NCBI GenBank assembly: GCA_905250075.1
Contig: CAJNOP010000001.1
Coordinates: forward strand, 4,126,514-4,190,513
Source of the DNA: Rotaria sp. Silwood1
Taxonomy: Eukaryota > Rotifera > Eurotatoria > Philodinida > Philodinidae
Length of the DNA: 64,000 bases
Direction of reading: 5' to 3'
Positions within the stretch are counted from its first letter, which is position 1; each line of letters begins with the position of its first letter. Below are positions 12,853-25,597 of the stretch, in pieces. The notes below the pieces were generated by a model. It was not told the DNA's origin and did not search any database. It worked only from the letters and a program-made list of their open reading frames with translations. The position numbers and the translations under genes were made by a program.

Positions 12853-15338
12853 AATTTATTAATAAATATTCAAAATATATTCATTAAGAAAAAATAAGAC
12901 ATCTCTCTATATATATATTTTTTTCTTTTTATTACAGATTATATCAGTTAGATAATAGAAAAGAAAATATGATGACATATGGATATATAATTACTTGATG
13001 TAGGCGTCAAATCTATATATATAGTTCAAAAAGAAATTGTTCTTTTGGGTCACACTCGAAGCAAACGTTTGACCTACGAAAAGAAAATTATAGCTTAGTC
13101 TAATGCAATGATTCTATCTATTATGTTCATCATGATCTGCTAGTTTAATATATCGAATCTTATTATAAGTTTTGTTTTTTAGGATGTATTAATCGAGTAT
13201 ATCACACAAACACGCAAACCTTTGGCATAATCAAAAAGATTGCTAAGTGATTTCTTCCTGTTATTTCTCTCTACTAATTTTCTTTCAATCTTTTTTTCTC
13301 TCTTAAAATCAATTTTTAATGTACAAGTAAATGTCGATATAGTCATTTTTATTATTTTTATTTTATTATAAACAAGTGTTTTGTATATTTTTTTTTTTCT
13401 AGAAATATTAACCAATCTAGTTTATTGATTAATTAATAATACTCCAAGAGTTGAAATACACTTTCTGTTTATTTTCATCATTTCTTTTTCATATGTCAGT
13501 CAATGAAATTATTGTTGACGAGCAAAGTACAATAAGCTTATATTGTGTTATACAATAGTAAGAGAAAAAATAGCTGATATAAAATAGATGCTTTCATTCC
13601 TTTTGCAGTTTTAACCTAAATAGACGTATGCTCATTTGATTTATTACACTATGAAGCAATAATTTAGCTATTTATATCCCAAATGTCATCAACAATTCTA
13701 TAATAAACAAAATATGACAAGCATAGAATAGCTTGAAAATAAAAAATTTCTTGTAAGTTGACAAGCCAGAAGCAAGGCATCTTAGTACGATTTCAAAATA
13801 TCTGGAACAAAACTACGTCACGAAAAGTTTAATTTATTAAATGTCAATGTCATGTTATATTTTATCCAAGATTTTTATATATGAAAGGAAATATGACAAC
13901 AATAAAAAGTGTTTATTCAATAGAAGAAATTCCTTTTCTTTATTATTATTTATAATATATTAAAAGATAATCTCACCTTTTTTTTGTTCGAAATCATACA
14001 ACAACATTGAACTTAAATCTATTATTTTCAAACAGATTCTCGTAAAAAGATGTCTATTTAATGTTTTAATATCTATCAGTTATTCAAATATGTTTGCAAT
14101 CTAGTTTGATTTGCATATGCGTCTACATATATGAATGCTAAACTCCTGAATTTCTCTGCAAAAGATGAGCTATCAAATTCTTTATAATCATGACATAAAG
14201 AAAAAAAAAGTCTTTTTGACTTGCGTTGATAGACTCATAGAAGTGAAAGTATAGATGCATGAAAGATTAATACTTGTTATTAAGATTAAAAGTAACAAAA
14301 ATCTTTGTAAAAATATCTGTTTTTTCCTGTTTATTTTTAGATAGACGAATCATAAAACTTGCACTTTTTTTTGAAACGGTTCATCATAAAAATTCTCATC
14401 ATAATCAAAGCAATAGACGTTCTTGATTTATTCTAATCTATTTTGAGGAAATCAAAAGACAGTGGCACGAAATACTGTAACTAAAACGTTCTATTCAAGT
14501 AGTAACTTTATTATTAAAATCAAATTCATTGTACCAAAAAAAGTCGTTGCTTAATAGAATGATACTGAGCAAGTGGTCCTCTTGATGTTTGAAAGTTATA
14601 AGGAAAAATATAAAAGTGAGCAAAAAGTAATAAGCGGTTTAGATAGAGAGCTGCATTAAATTCAGAAGATGGAATCACAACAACATCTTCTAGAATCTTG
14701 TTTTTTACGTCTTTAAAATCGATTAGAACACATCAAGATTATCTATGGCTTTGTATATGGTAAAGAAGTTTACAAAGTAAGATTTCAAAAAATGTAAGTT
14801 TTTATGATTTGTCTATCTAGATATAAATATAAACAAGGTATTTTTACAAAGATTTTTATTAGGTTTGAGATTACTGACAAATAGCAATCTTTCATACATC
14901 TTTACTTTTAGCCCTATAAGTACATCAAAACAAGTCAAACGGATTTTTTTAATGATATCATCATTTGAGAGAATTTGATAGCACATCTTTGGAAAAGAAA
15001 CTCAAGATTTTAGTATTCATCTGTATAGTCATCTTTATATATATATGCAAAACGAATTATACTCGAAACATTATACATCACTCAGTATCAATAACTTAAT
15101 AGAAGAATATTATGCCAAGGGTGTGTGAAAAAAAATGAGAAACTAGTTTCTTTTTTTTCTGGAATTTCTCTTACATTCTTTTCATTTCCGACCGTCTTTA
15201 ATAAGAAACATTAGAAGAACGCAAGATACCATTATATAAATGATGGTCCTGATGGCATTTACCCACTTATTTCTTGAAGAAAACTGAAGCTCTGAAAAAC
15301 ACTAAATACATACTCATACATACTTTTACATCACTAAC
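12853..15338. other. Intergenic stretch, no gene seen
   Basis: About 2.5 kb of A/T-rich DNA between the two small membrane-protein genes. Short open frames here (for example minus 13179-13415) have no recognisable sequence and no supporting splice structure. I see no RNA gene or repeat. Confidence 0.5.
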
Positions 15339-15803
15339 ATGCATTTTTATCGTATATGTCTTGTCTTTTTTCATATAAGCAGTGCGTTAAGTTATTTTCC
15401 ACATTTAATAACTCATATAACACGTATTCCATTTCGTTATATTCCTTTTCGTTCAAAAGTCGCTTATACAACTTATTGGATTAGTTATTGTTTGCTTGTT
15501 CTTGGTGTTTTAATTTGGTGTTTGATTGTTGTATGTCGAAAAAAAACAATATGGCAAATAATCCAAGTATCTGCTTATTTATTAATTGCAAAATTAATTT
15601 ATACATTATTTGATGTTACCGTAAGAATTCTTTTAAAGTATTCATATACTGTTATAATATTTGACATAATACATATTATATTATTAATTCCGGCTATTAT
15701 ATGCACATTTTTACTTGTTCAACATGTTAAAAACAAAAACATTTTTCAAAAGAATTCTCAAGTATTAGTTAGCGTTGAACATGAAACATTGTCCTGTACT
15801 TAA
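15339..15803 (+). CDS. Small four-helix membrane protein, single exon (copy 2)
   Basis: A 154-codon uninterrupted frame from ATG to TAA. Hydrophobic segments lie at about residues 5-20, 43-65, 74-95 and 103-125. The cytosol-like C-terminal tail starts near VQHVKNKN and ends VSVEHETLSCT. A run of positively charged residues after the second helix (VVCRKK) is consistent with a cytoplasmic loop. No known family is recognised. The helix pattern and the aligned block in helices 3-4 suggest it is a paralogue of the gene at 12361, although identity is low by eye. It lies on the same strand, 2.5 kb downstream, so it does not share a transcript in any obvious way. Confidence 0.7.
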   Translation: MHFYRICLVFFHISSALSYFPHLITHITRIPFRYIPFRSKVAYTTYWISYCLLVLGVLIWCLIVVCRKKTIWQIIQVSAYLLIAKLIYTLFDVTVRILLKYSYTVIIFDIIHIILLIPAIICTFLLVQHVKNKNIFQKNSQVLVSVEHETLSCT

Positions 15804-16924
15804 TTATATTAAATTTTACATAAATAAATTTATTAGACAGATAAGCAATTTTTCATAATTTTTTTAAAACTAAACACTATCTATTATGGTTCATTAAGTT
15901 CTCGGTACAACACTTGAAACAAAACTGAAACCTAATGAGACTTTAGAAGAAAGTGAATTATTATGCATTATAAATTTAAGTACGAGAATCTTGTAATGAT
16001 TATTTGGATACATCGAGACGCTACACTCTAAAAAGAAAAGAGCTTTTCTCGTAGTCTGACTTAAAAATATGATTCAAGAAAAATCTAGTGTTACACTCAA
16101 TGTATTGAATCAAAGATTCAAAAACCAGCATTGAAAATATACATAATAAAATTTGTCTTCACTGCAATGACTATTTCAATATCTTCATTGGGTATATCAT
16201 CAAGTCCAATAATCTTCATTGTCAATTAATTACAGTCACAAATTTGACATTTTTTAGATTCCTTTGAATGGAAAACAACACGACATAATATGTTATTATC
16301 TTTATTGACTTATGAAAATAGTTATAACGACTTGATTTTGCAATTCTAATTAATCTCATAATGTACATCTTATGAATAAAAATGAGTTTTTTTTATCATA
16401 CTCTTGAACAGACTATAAACGATAAAATGTCTGCAGATCGTATTTTTGATGGATTCTTTCATAGATAGTCTACTGCAAAAAATACAAGATTCTCAGAACA
16501 TTTTGTCATATGTAAAGCTGGTTGCTCTGATCATTTTGATCAAAGCACATATTTAAATTTACTCTATAAATCATGGTGTTACGATTAAAACACTCAAAAA
16601 TTTCGAAGTTCTACAGACGAAAAAATTTGTAGTAGTTACTGTTTATTCAGAAGTAATGAATAGCATATCTTCTGTCAAATGTATTCGACTGATTATTTTT
16701 TGAACAAATACATAACTTAGTATTTTGAGTTTAATTATATTTGAAGACAATGCGGTGATCCATGAAAATTTCGTTGAGTATGTTGACTCAAATGATAATA
16801 TTGTTAATCAGAAATGATTATGTTTCGATAAGTGTAACGAAGTAAAAAAAAAACAGTTAACGCTTTAGTTTTTAATTTATTTATTCAAAAAGAAAATATA
16901 TGACAAATCCTTTGTCTTACAGAT
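15804..16924. other. Intergenic stretch, no gene seen
   Basis: Convergent intergenic space between the second small membrane-protein gene (plus) and CCDC93 (minus). It is A/T-rich with only short open frames, and I see no repeats or RNA genes. Confidence 0.5.
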
Positions 16925-19746
16925 TTATTCAGATCTTGAAGTGAGATATTCATTTTCTCGTATAACCTAAAGAAAAAAAATTTAGAACGATAAACATAAA
17001 ATATAGAAACAGACCTCTTGAAAATCTTTAAGAACTTTCGTATATTGTCTAGCTTTATCAACTAATTGTGCTAATTGTATATTTAATGCATCACGTTTAG
17101 ATTTTTCTTCTTGTCGACGTTGTTCAATTTTAAATCGACTTTGTTTAACACTTTCAACAATGTTTTCCAATTGTTTTAGAAAATTATCTTTACCACTTTG
17201 TGATTGAATAGCTCTAAAATTATTCAATATAGAAAATATTTTTATTGATTAAAAATCTATTAACTTACTGTGGATAACCTTGATAAATTGATTCAATTAG
17301 TGTTATTTCTTTTTCCATATAATTAATCATATCAGTAAATGTATTATATAATGTATAATTTTGTTTTGTTTGTCGATATAAAACAGCACTTTGATTATAT
17401 AATTGAAAAAATGCTTGACGATATTGAGCTACTTCAATTGGAGTTGGTATATCATCGATATGTCGACTTATCGCAGAGATTTCACGTACTTTCTTTGCCT
17501 GAGAATAGAACAAACAAAATAACTTAAATTTTTCTGTTTGGCTGATATTTTCAATGAAAAATTCTTATGCATATTTCCGACATCGAAAGTAAAAATGAAA
17601 AAATTTTGAGAGTAGTCAACAAACTACAATAGGAAAAACAAATTCGTTTCCTTCAGTCCTCATCCTTAAACTTCTTTCTTTTAAATTCATATTTGGAATT
17701 AATGAATAAGTCTGATTTGAATATAGAACCAATGAAGTTTTTCTACACCTATTCTTAGTCAAAAGAAAGAATTAAGATTTGATATATCTATGAAATAAAT
17801 ATAATAACTATTGACTTCAATTTACTAAAGTAAGTCTTTGATTTTGTAATCGGTCAGCAACTAATTGATATTGTTCTTCAATTTGTTTCATTTTTTCATT
17901 TTCTTCTGTATCTATATCAGATGATGATTGTAAACGAGCTTGTAATTGAGTAATTTCTTGTTCAAGTTCATTTTTCTGATTTTTATATGTTGCACGTCGT
18001 TCTTGTTCTTGTTTTTTTATTGTTTCATATTCAGCTACAAGCGTTTCAACATGTTTAAGTGATCTAAATTAAATAAACATTGTTTTTTAAAGAAAAATAA
18101 AACAGAACTAGTTAAATGAATTACTCAGAATCGATATCTTTTGTTCGTGCTTCAATTTGTTCAAGTTCTGTATTTAATTGTTCATATTCTTGTTTGATCT
18201 TTTAGCAAAGAAAATAAAAATAAAAATATTAAAAAACTTAACACAATATATACTTCTAATGCAAGATTTCTTTTTTCTTCTTTTTGTATTTTTGTTTGTT
18301 CAATAAGATTTTGTAATGTATTTATTTTTTCTGTTTGTTTATTTAATTGTATTTTAAATGTACGTATTGCTAATTGTTGTTGACCATTTTCAGATAAAAG
18401 AGCTTCTTCAAGGCGAGCTTTTTCCTTTAATAAAAAAAATTATTTAAGCATAATATTTCATTTTTGTCTATTACTTTGTCTTCGAAATCTTCGATAATTT
18501 CACGTAATGTATCTTGTTGTTGATTGACTAATGTATGTACAATTTGTGTAGTAATTTTAGACTAAAATCAGAAAATGATTTCTTTAAAATAAAAAAGAAA
18601 ACCAAAATATAATTATTTATTACTTTTTCATTAACCATATTTTTAATAAGTATATTAACATCTTCTTGAGGTTTTTCATGATTATTAGATAATGTGAGTA
18701 ATTGATATGCTTGACCAAATTCAACAAGTGTGGAATGTATTCGTTTACGACATTCATCGGGATTGTTTAAACGTGCTGTTTTACTATCCAAACATCGATA
18801 ACGACGTTTAGGACGATGACGAATCTAAAAAAAATATTTCTATTTAAAACGAATATCCATGATGTATTTCTGCATATAGAAATATTACTCGAACAGCTTC
18901 AACATTTTGCTTGAGTGATGATGATTGCTGATATTGTACTTCATCTATTGTTTCACCAAATTGTTTATCATATTGATTTATTGTATAAGCTCGATTAAAA
19001 TCACCAATGTCAGCACGTCGTTCAAATACTCGTTTAACAAGCCATTGTACAACAGGAAATATATGTATAAAGTCTCCACCTTGAATTTGATGTGGTTCTA
19101 TTGGATGTGGACATTTCATACGGGATAAAACAAGAACAATACGTTCTGTTAATGATCTAATTTAATGAAAAAGTCATTTTCATTTTCTTTTTTTATTAAT
19201 TAGAAACATAAAACATGTTTTTCATACATTTTTTGTCCAAGTGTCGCATTTTCTTGATAAAGAACATCAATATCAACAGTAAAATTACAAGCTTGAATGC
19301 TCCAGGCAAGTCCACCGACCACCTGTGAAAAGATGATTATACATCGAGACAAAAGAAATGAAAGATTACTTTATCGAACTCAGACAAGCCTTTGATCCGC
19401 ACGCGAAAATAGCCAGCGGCTAATAATAATTCCATTGTCTGATCACATTTTTCCTTTTGTTCAGGATCTTCACGTATATCAAACTAATTAGAAAAAAGAT
19501 TGACTTTAAAATTACTTTAGAGAAAATTTAATATTCTTAAAAACACTTTTGAAATGTCTAGTGATTTTTTTCTTTCTTTTTTTTTTGATGACTAGTAATT
19601 AGATTTTGCAAATATCATTTGATTAACGCCCAAGTGATAACAACATTGTATAGTACCTGTCGTAGTCTACCTTCTTCATCCAGCGTACTCATTTTTTGTC
19701 GTACTATAACTGTCTGCATTTTTTGTTCCATTGATGATAATGACAT
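16925..19746 (-). CDS. CCDC93: CCDC93, subunit of the CCC/Commander complex
   Basis: Conserved blocks identify CCDC93: [20 protein letters not shown], then [14 protein letters not shown], then [20 protein letters not shown] followed by [10 protein letters not shown]. The N-terminal part (about residues 30-190) is the calponin-homology-like domain. The rest is long coiled coil, ending with [23 protein letters not shown], the [11 protein letters not shown] region and a short last exon ending NEYLTSRSE. About twelve exons join in frame through introns of roughly 45-70 nt, apart from a larger one at about 17.52-17.82 kb. The start is the ATG at 19746 ([10 protein letters not shown]). In animals CCDC93 works with CCDC22 and COMMD proteins in endosomal retrieval of membrane cargo. 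An acceptor-like TTTTAG lies upstream near 19800, so a 5' UTR intron or trans-splice is possible. It is head-to-head with the bZIP gene at 20213. Confidence 0.93.
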
Positions 19747-20212
19747 ATTTTCAATTTTCTTTTTTTGTTTTTTTATTGAGATTTTGTTTTTGTTCAGATC
19801 TAAAATTATTAACAATTCATTAAGCATTCATAGAAAGAAAAAGAGACAAATCTATACTTGACCTTTTTCTCTTTCTTTCGCTTTATCAAGTACAAACTAT
19901 GTGTGTTTATTATGACACGATCGTCTCGCCATCGGTTCATTCTGTCTATGTATATGTGTCTGCTGCCCTCCTCCTTCGTTTTGCTTTTCTACTTTCAATC
20001 ATGCTAGACGTTCTCCATCAATGTCTGTTCAATGTAAAAGAGTAAGAGAAAGAGAAAGAGCAACACTCAATGTCCAGACAGACGACGAGCTAGTGAACAG
20101 TCGGTCGGGGTAGATTTTGTCGTCGTCTTCGTCGTCTTGAAATCTCTCACAATGTTTCTCGTTATTATGACTAACATATGATCAATTAAAATTGTTTGAT
20201 TAACCTCAACGT
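19747..20212. promoter_or_regulatory. Shared intergenic region of CCDC93 and the NFIL3-like gene
   Basis: The 466 nt between the two divergent start codons must hold both promoters and 5' UTRs. It includes a purine-rich tract (AAGAGTAAGAGAAAGAGAAAG, near 20036) and a patch of relatively GC-rich DNA around 20085-20130 that stands out in this A/T-rich window. No TATA box is obvious. Confidence 0.45.
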
Positions 20213-20812
20213 ATGACGTCGTCTTCATCATCATATATCAAAACTTCTGATGAAAGCCATCCATATCACGATACTCCAACATCTTCTTCTTCAACATCAT
20301 TTTCAACTTCATCGTCATGTTCAAGTCCTGACATTCAAAAAAAAGAATATGTCTTATTAAACAATAAATCACGTCGTAAAAAACGTGCGTTTATACCAGA
20401 TGATAAAAAAGATCCAACATATTGGTCACAACGATCTAAAAATAATTTATCTGCTAAACGTTCACGTGTTAAACGACGTATGAATGATCTTGTATTAGAA
20501 ACAAAGTTAACACAATTAAATAATGAAAATCAAATACTACGAGCTAAAATTGATATGTTAGCAAGAAAATTTGGACATTTAACAAATAAAGAAGAACAGG
20601 AACAAGAACAAGAACACGAACAAGAATTAGAAAAACTTGATAGTAATCAGTCTGAACAAACAAAACTCTTAAATGTTCTCGATCAATCAATATCATCAAA
20701 AATGAATGTGACAGAAGAACAATCACTTATTGATAAAACATCAACAACAGTACCATGTCCAATGCCAATCAAATGGCGTTTCAAATTATTTAATATGACC
20801 TCAAATTCTTGA
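20213..20812 (+). CDS. NFIL3/E4BP4-like (vrille-like) bZIP transcription factor
   Basis: Single-exon frame of 199 codons. A Ser-rich N-terminus precedes RRKKRAFIPDDKKDPTYWSQ, then the basic region RSKNNLSAKRSRVKRR and a leucine zipper beginning MNDLVLETKLTQLNNENQIL (about residues 60-125). The basic region with NN..AKRSR and the preceding FIPD-KKD-YW block are the signature of the NFIL3/E4BP4 and Drosophila vrille group, which bind D-box sites and often act as repressors in circadian and developmental control. A Glu/Gln-rich stretch follows the zipper. The C-terminus has no domain I recognise. A polyadenylation signal AATAAA lies at 20827. Assignment to the NFIL3 group is firm; orthology to a specific member is not tested. 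Confidence 0.9.
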   Translation: MTSSSSSYIKTSDESHPYHDTPTSSSSTSFSTSSSCSSPDIQKKEYVLLNNKSRRKKRAFIPDDKKDPTYWSQRSKNNLSAKRSRVKRRMNDLVLETKLTQLNNENQILRAKIDMLARKFGHLTNKEEQEQEQEHEQELEKLDSNQSEQTKLLNVLDQSISSKMNVTEEQSLIDKTSTTVPCPMPIKWRFKLFNMTSNS

Positions 20813-22440
20813 TTTAATTATTGTATAATAAAACAATGTGATTGGTATGTAAAAAGAAAAAAAAACGCAAACAAACAAATTCGAGATAATTTAAGAAGTT
20901 TTCCTATTGAGATATCTCGAAGTTTTCTATTAACAAATACAGATTGTCACGCTTGATATTCATAAAAAAAAAACACACAATACTAACGAGACTTTTATTA
21001 ATTTTTTTTTTAAATAAAATAAAATTACTGTTGTATTGTCATCGTGTAATTTCGATTTTGATATGAATAAATAAATGTTTGATATTGAAGATTAATGTTA
21101 TTAATGAAACTAAGTTATTCCTAGTTTTTAGTATTTATTTCAATAAGATTTTGAAAAAAAAATTCATGATAATAAAATCTATTGCTAAAGAATAAATAAT
21201 CGATAATAGTAGAGTGAAACAAACGAAATAGAGTTCGAGTACTTTTAACAACTGATAAGATTACTGATGTTTGATGATTGAAGCGTGTGCAGCAATAGTG
21301 ATAGGCTTTCATCTAGAAATTTCTCATTACATTTTTTTTGATTTATTCTTCACACTATTATCGTATGGTGTCATATTTTTACTCGAGCAAAATTTTTGTT
21401 AAGTCAGTCTTAGCTACAAGCTTTAGTCACAAATAAGAATAATTTATTCAATCTTAACAGTCATATTGATAGGAAAATACAAAACAATAAATTTAATCAA
21501 AAGCTACTTTTACTTTCAAATTCTCATTCTAACATTGGTTTAATAATCTATATCTATTTCCATATTATTATTGTGCTCGTAATTTATTGGGCACAGTTTA
21601 CTATGTAATATAAGAAAAAATATAGCCTGAAATACTTTCATGCATAGCCTACCATGAAAAAACAGGTAAGGGCAACTAGTTAAGAATTAAAAAAAGCCTA
21701 GAAATGATAATGAATCTTTAGTAATAATCATTTATAGAGTTTTTTTTCAGCGACTTCTTGCTATTTATTCATGACACTCGTAAGTTAAAATAATAAACTA
21801 TGAATGATAGATCGAAAATGCAATGTCATTTATTCTGATGAAGCAATACACTAGTATAAAGTTCTTGCGCAGGCGTCATCTTCCCTTCCTTTTTATTTAC
21901 TCTTCATCAAATCTTTGAGTTCTTAACAACCTATTACATAAGCAAGTAACGTTCTGGAACTAGATGAATTCCATAGATCTGTAAAACAGTATATTACTTA
22001 GTAAGGTCTTCGAAGTGTAAACTATCGAGACTTAACTTTCTCAAGATTTTTTTTTCTTTCAATAATGTATAACACATTCAACTAAACTCAAAGAAAATCA
22101 TAGATTGAAAGAAAAACGTTTCATCTTATTGTTCTCGTGAGATGAATAATATCGTGACTAGGGTAATCTTCTCTTTTCGCTTGTTACAAAGCAATAATAA
22201 TCAATATTTCATCATGACGGACGCATAGATTTTAAAAACAAATTCTACATGCAATAACGCTCATATAAACTTATACGTCTTCTTTAAACTTAAATAAAGC
22301 AAAAAAAATAAAACAAATATTTGTATATTTCTTTCTCCGTCTCAATAAAATCTGATTAAAAGAAAAGAGTAAAAATACGAAAAAAAAATTTAGTTTTTAA
22401 TAAATAATTCACAAAAAAAAACAAGAAGGAAGATTCAATT
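20813..22440. other. Convergent intergenic region, no gene seen
   Basis: About 1.6 kb of A/T-rich sequence between the 3' ends of the NFIL3-like gene (plus) and BLZF1 (minus). Apart from the AATAAA just after the bZIP stop codon, I see nothing of note. Confidence 0.5.
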
Positions 22441-24085
22441 TTAAACAACATAAATCTCTCCAGAACAGTCACGACAACAATTCAATGTTAAATTTTCATA
22501 ACGTGTTGTTGGATGAAAACGTTCATGTGATTTCTTCTTACTAACTAATTTCAAACGGTGAATCATTGTTTCTAATTGTTCAATATCGTTTACATTTTTA
22601 TCAATTGTATTTGTTGATGTTTGTAATGATGATGATACTGATGCATGACTTTGTAAAATCTAAATAAAAAAAATTTATTTTATATTACAAATAGATTACT
22701 ATGTTCTTTTTTTCTCAAATGACTTCAAGTGCACATGTTTCAGTTTCAGTTAATTCAAGTTGTATACTCAATTGACGATGATTTGTTTGTTGATGGAATA
22801 TCGTTTGTTTTAAATAATTATAAAGTGATGATGATAATGTTTGTAAATAAGATGAAAGTTGAATTAAATCAAATTTAGGTGAAACTGATAAATGTTTTCG
22901 ACTATTATTTAGTGCCATTTCATTTAATAATGATAAAAAACTAAATATAAAGGAAAAAGAAAAAACAATTTTCTATTTGAACATAGAACCAAAACAAAAA
23001 GAATCTAGACCTATGAGTTTGAATAAGTTCTTTAGCTATTTTAGAACGTTCACCAAGTAAAAGTTGAATAACATTTGTACAATCATTATATTGAACACTT
23101 AATACACTTTTATGCATATTAAGTTCATCAATAAGAACTCTATAGAAAAAGAAAACCTATTTGAATATGTAAATGAATAATGTATTGATGAATTATACCG
23201 GCTTCCGGCTAATTTGCTTTGATGAATATCACATTGAATAGTGAGTTTTTCAATTTCTTCAAGTAAATCATTGATTTTTCTTGTTAATATTTGAATCTCA
23301 AGTTCATAACGAGATTTATCGCTTGAATAAAATAATAAACATTTTAAGAATAGAAATTTAATAAAAAAGAAACCAAACAAACAAAATTTACCGAAGAAGT
23401 CGTTCTAATCGATATTGAAAATCGGTTCCAATAGAAGCAACAAGTAATTTTTTAAGTTCAGCATTGACCTATAACAATAATTTTTTGATTAATGATATTT
23501 ATTAGAAAAAAATAAATACCTGAGTTTGAATTTCAAGTTGTTGTTTAAGACCAGCATTTTCTTCTTGTACACGTTCTAATTCATTTTTAAGTTCTTGTTG
23601 ATCACTTGATAAATTAAGATCTTGGGACGCATAATTTGTTGGACTTGATGGTCTAACAACAAGAAAAAAAGCCAAGAAAAACAAATTTGTTTATAGATAA
23701 TTTTTGAATTAGAAACGAAACATTATCGATAGACAATATCTCACCTAATTCCATAGAGAATTTCATCAACATTAATCGATGCTTGGAATGGTTCAACAGT
23801 AGCGGTGGGTTTAGTTTTGTTTCCAACATTTATCATTTCTTTTCCCGTGACAATTGTTGGTGATGATGATGATGATGGTAATGGTGATGGACATTTACTA
23901 CTATTTTGATATCGATATAATTGTGTTGAAATCGATTGTTCAGGAATTAGAGGAATAGATTTCATTTGTTCTGTTCTTGAGATAGCTGCTCGTGTTGGTT
24001 CCCATGGAATGTAATTTAAATGTTTATGAGAACGTTTATTTATAGTTTGATCATGATTAAACACCGGACTATTATTTAAACTCAT
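22441..24085 (-). CDS. BLZF1: BLZF1 / golgin-45
   Basis: The C-terminus (RFHPTTRYENLTLNCCRDCS...) matches the very conserved golgin-45 ending with its CC..C motif. The centre holds the coiled coil QELKNELERVQEENAGLKQQ, then VNAELKKLLVASIGTDFQYR, then IEKLTIQCDIHQSKLAGSR. Exons join in frame: 24085-23744, about 23652-23519, about 23468-23391, about 23335-23202, about 23142-23012, about 22942-22719 and 22660-22441. The donor near 22718 (GAA|gtcatt) is weak. Golgin-45 sits on medial Golgi membranes, binds Rab2 and GRASP55 and helps stack cisternae. The start ATG at 24085 lies only 5 nt after an acceptor-like TTTTAG and 156 nt after the FBXO22 stop codon, suggesting the downstream cistron of a trans-spliced pair. 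Confidence 0.9.
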
Positions 24086-24241
24086 TGAATCTAAAACTCA
24101 AAAGAAGAGAAAAAAACAAACAAACCAACAAATAAATAAAACGAGATTATTTTGATTTTTATTGCTAATATACATTCCGAAACAAACCAAAACCTTTTTT
24201 TTTTAAAATCATGTAAATTTATCTTATTGTTAAAATACTGT
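24086..24241 (-). promoter_or_regulatory. 156-nt intercistronic spacer FBXO22-BLZF1 with poly(A) signal and acceptor
   Basis: On the minus strand the FBXO22 stop is followed by AATAAA (plus-strand TTTATT at 24158-24163). Then comes a pyrimidine-rich run ending TTTTGAGTTTTAG, with the acceptor AG at 24092-24091, five bases before the BLZF1 ATG. That is the arrangement expected of an SL trans-splicing operon. An ordinary short 5' UTR intron is the alternative. Confidence 0.5.
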
Positions 24242-25597
24242 TCACATATGTAATGAGATCAATGAAAATACAGTTGAAAAACCACGAAATAAATTTTTTC
24301 CTGTTTGTTGTTTTGTTATTGTTTGATTATAATTAGGTAAATAATCATGACCAAGTTCACCATTAGTAAAAACTCCAATTAATGGTGTATTTGGAAATAA
24401 TTTTCGAAATTCTGAACATTCAACATTTTCTTCATCATTATAATAATTTGAACCACGTGCAATACAACTTATTTGTATAGCAAATGATAAACAATGATTA
24501 TTATCTAAATATTTTAATTCATTTAATTTATTTCTTATTTGTTCACGTGTACGTATATGATTTTCTAATAAAATTTCTCCAATATGTAAACGTTTTTTAT
24601 CACCTGTTATAACAATTCCACATGCATCATATAATGTTCTTGTTGTATGGATTTGTCTATCATCATAATTTATTTTATCAACAAAACCTCCAATAATAGC
24701 TATTTGTGATGGATAATATTCAAGTAATTTTTTAATACAATCAACAGCATATGATTGACGTGTTACAAAAAAAAATATAACACATCGTATTTGGACATCA
24801 TCAGGTACGGAGCCAAGAAAACGATGTAATTCTGAACGTGACATATCAGATGATATTTGAGCAGTTGATGGAATTTCAAATGGATATATTCCAAGAACAT
24901 CAGGAGGAAAATGTGGAAGAAATAAAATACCAATAGCATCATCTAGACAAAATCAAAAAAAAAAATATACATATATATATGAATTAATATTTTTTTTATT
25001 TAATGATTTTTAAATAATTGATATACTTGATTCAATTTCATTCGATTGATTATTCTCTGTTGATGCAATAATTCCATCAGCGGCTATCATTAAAAGTTTA
25101 CATGATTTATTTAAATGTCTTGTAAGTGCTTGTGATATATCAAAACGTTCAGTAATTCGTGTTAAATTTCCTGTTTCAGAATGAACTCGTCGTGGATGTT
25201 TTATTGGTGGTGGAGAATTAGCTGACGAATAAAAACCTTTACTTGCTAAAATATTTGTTGATACAACTAAAGCAAATGTTGGTATTGACCAAAGATGATT
25301 ATTTATATATAATGATATAAATTGATCAAAATCATGTAAAAGATTAGAACATGTTGTTGTTGTTGATAATGGATTTGAAGGATATGTTAAAGCATGAATT
25401 GTATGACGATGAGATTTAGTTAAACGAGATATATTTGTCCATGATTGACAAACTAATGAACATGAATCAACTGAACGAATTGGTAAATGACGAAATATTG
25501 CTCGAGTTATATCATAAATTGTTGTAAATAGATCATGTGGTAATAAGGATACATGAAATTCGACCTTGTCATTTTCTTCCGTAGCACAGTCATCCAT
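24242..25597 (-). CDS. FBXO22: FBXO22, F-box/FIST-domain protein
   Basis: Two exons, 25597-25027 and 24942-24242, give 423 residues, close to the vertebrate length. The F-box lies at about residues 20-65 (AIFRHLPIRSVDSCSLVCQS). A FIST-type sensor region follows, with IAIIGGFVDKINYDD, FAIQISCIARGSNYYNDEEN and FRKLFPNTPLIGVFTNGELG near the C-terminus, the block most conserved in FBXO22. The protein ends GFSTVFSLISLHM, comparable with the family ending. In animals FBXO22 is the substrate receptor of an SCF ubiquitin ligase that targets KDM4 demethylases, methylated p53 and others; substrates here are unknown. It appears to be the first gene of a closely spaced pair with BLZF1. Confidence 0.92.
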
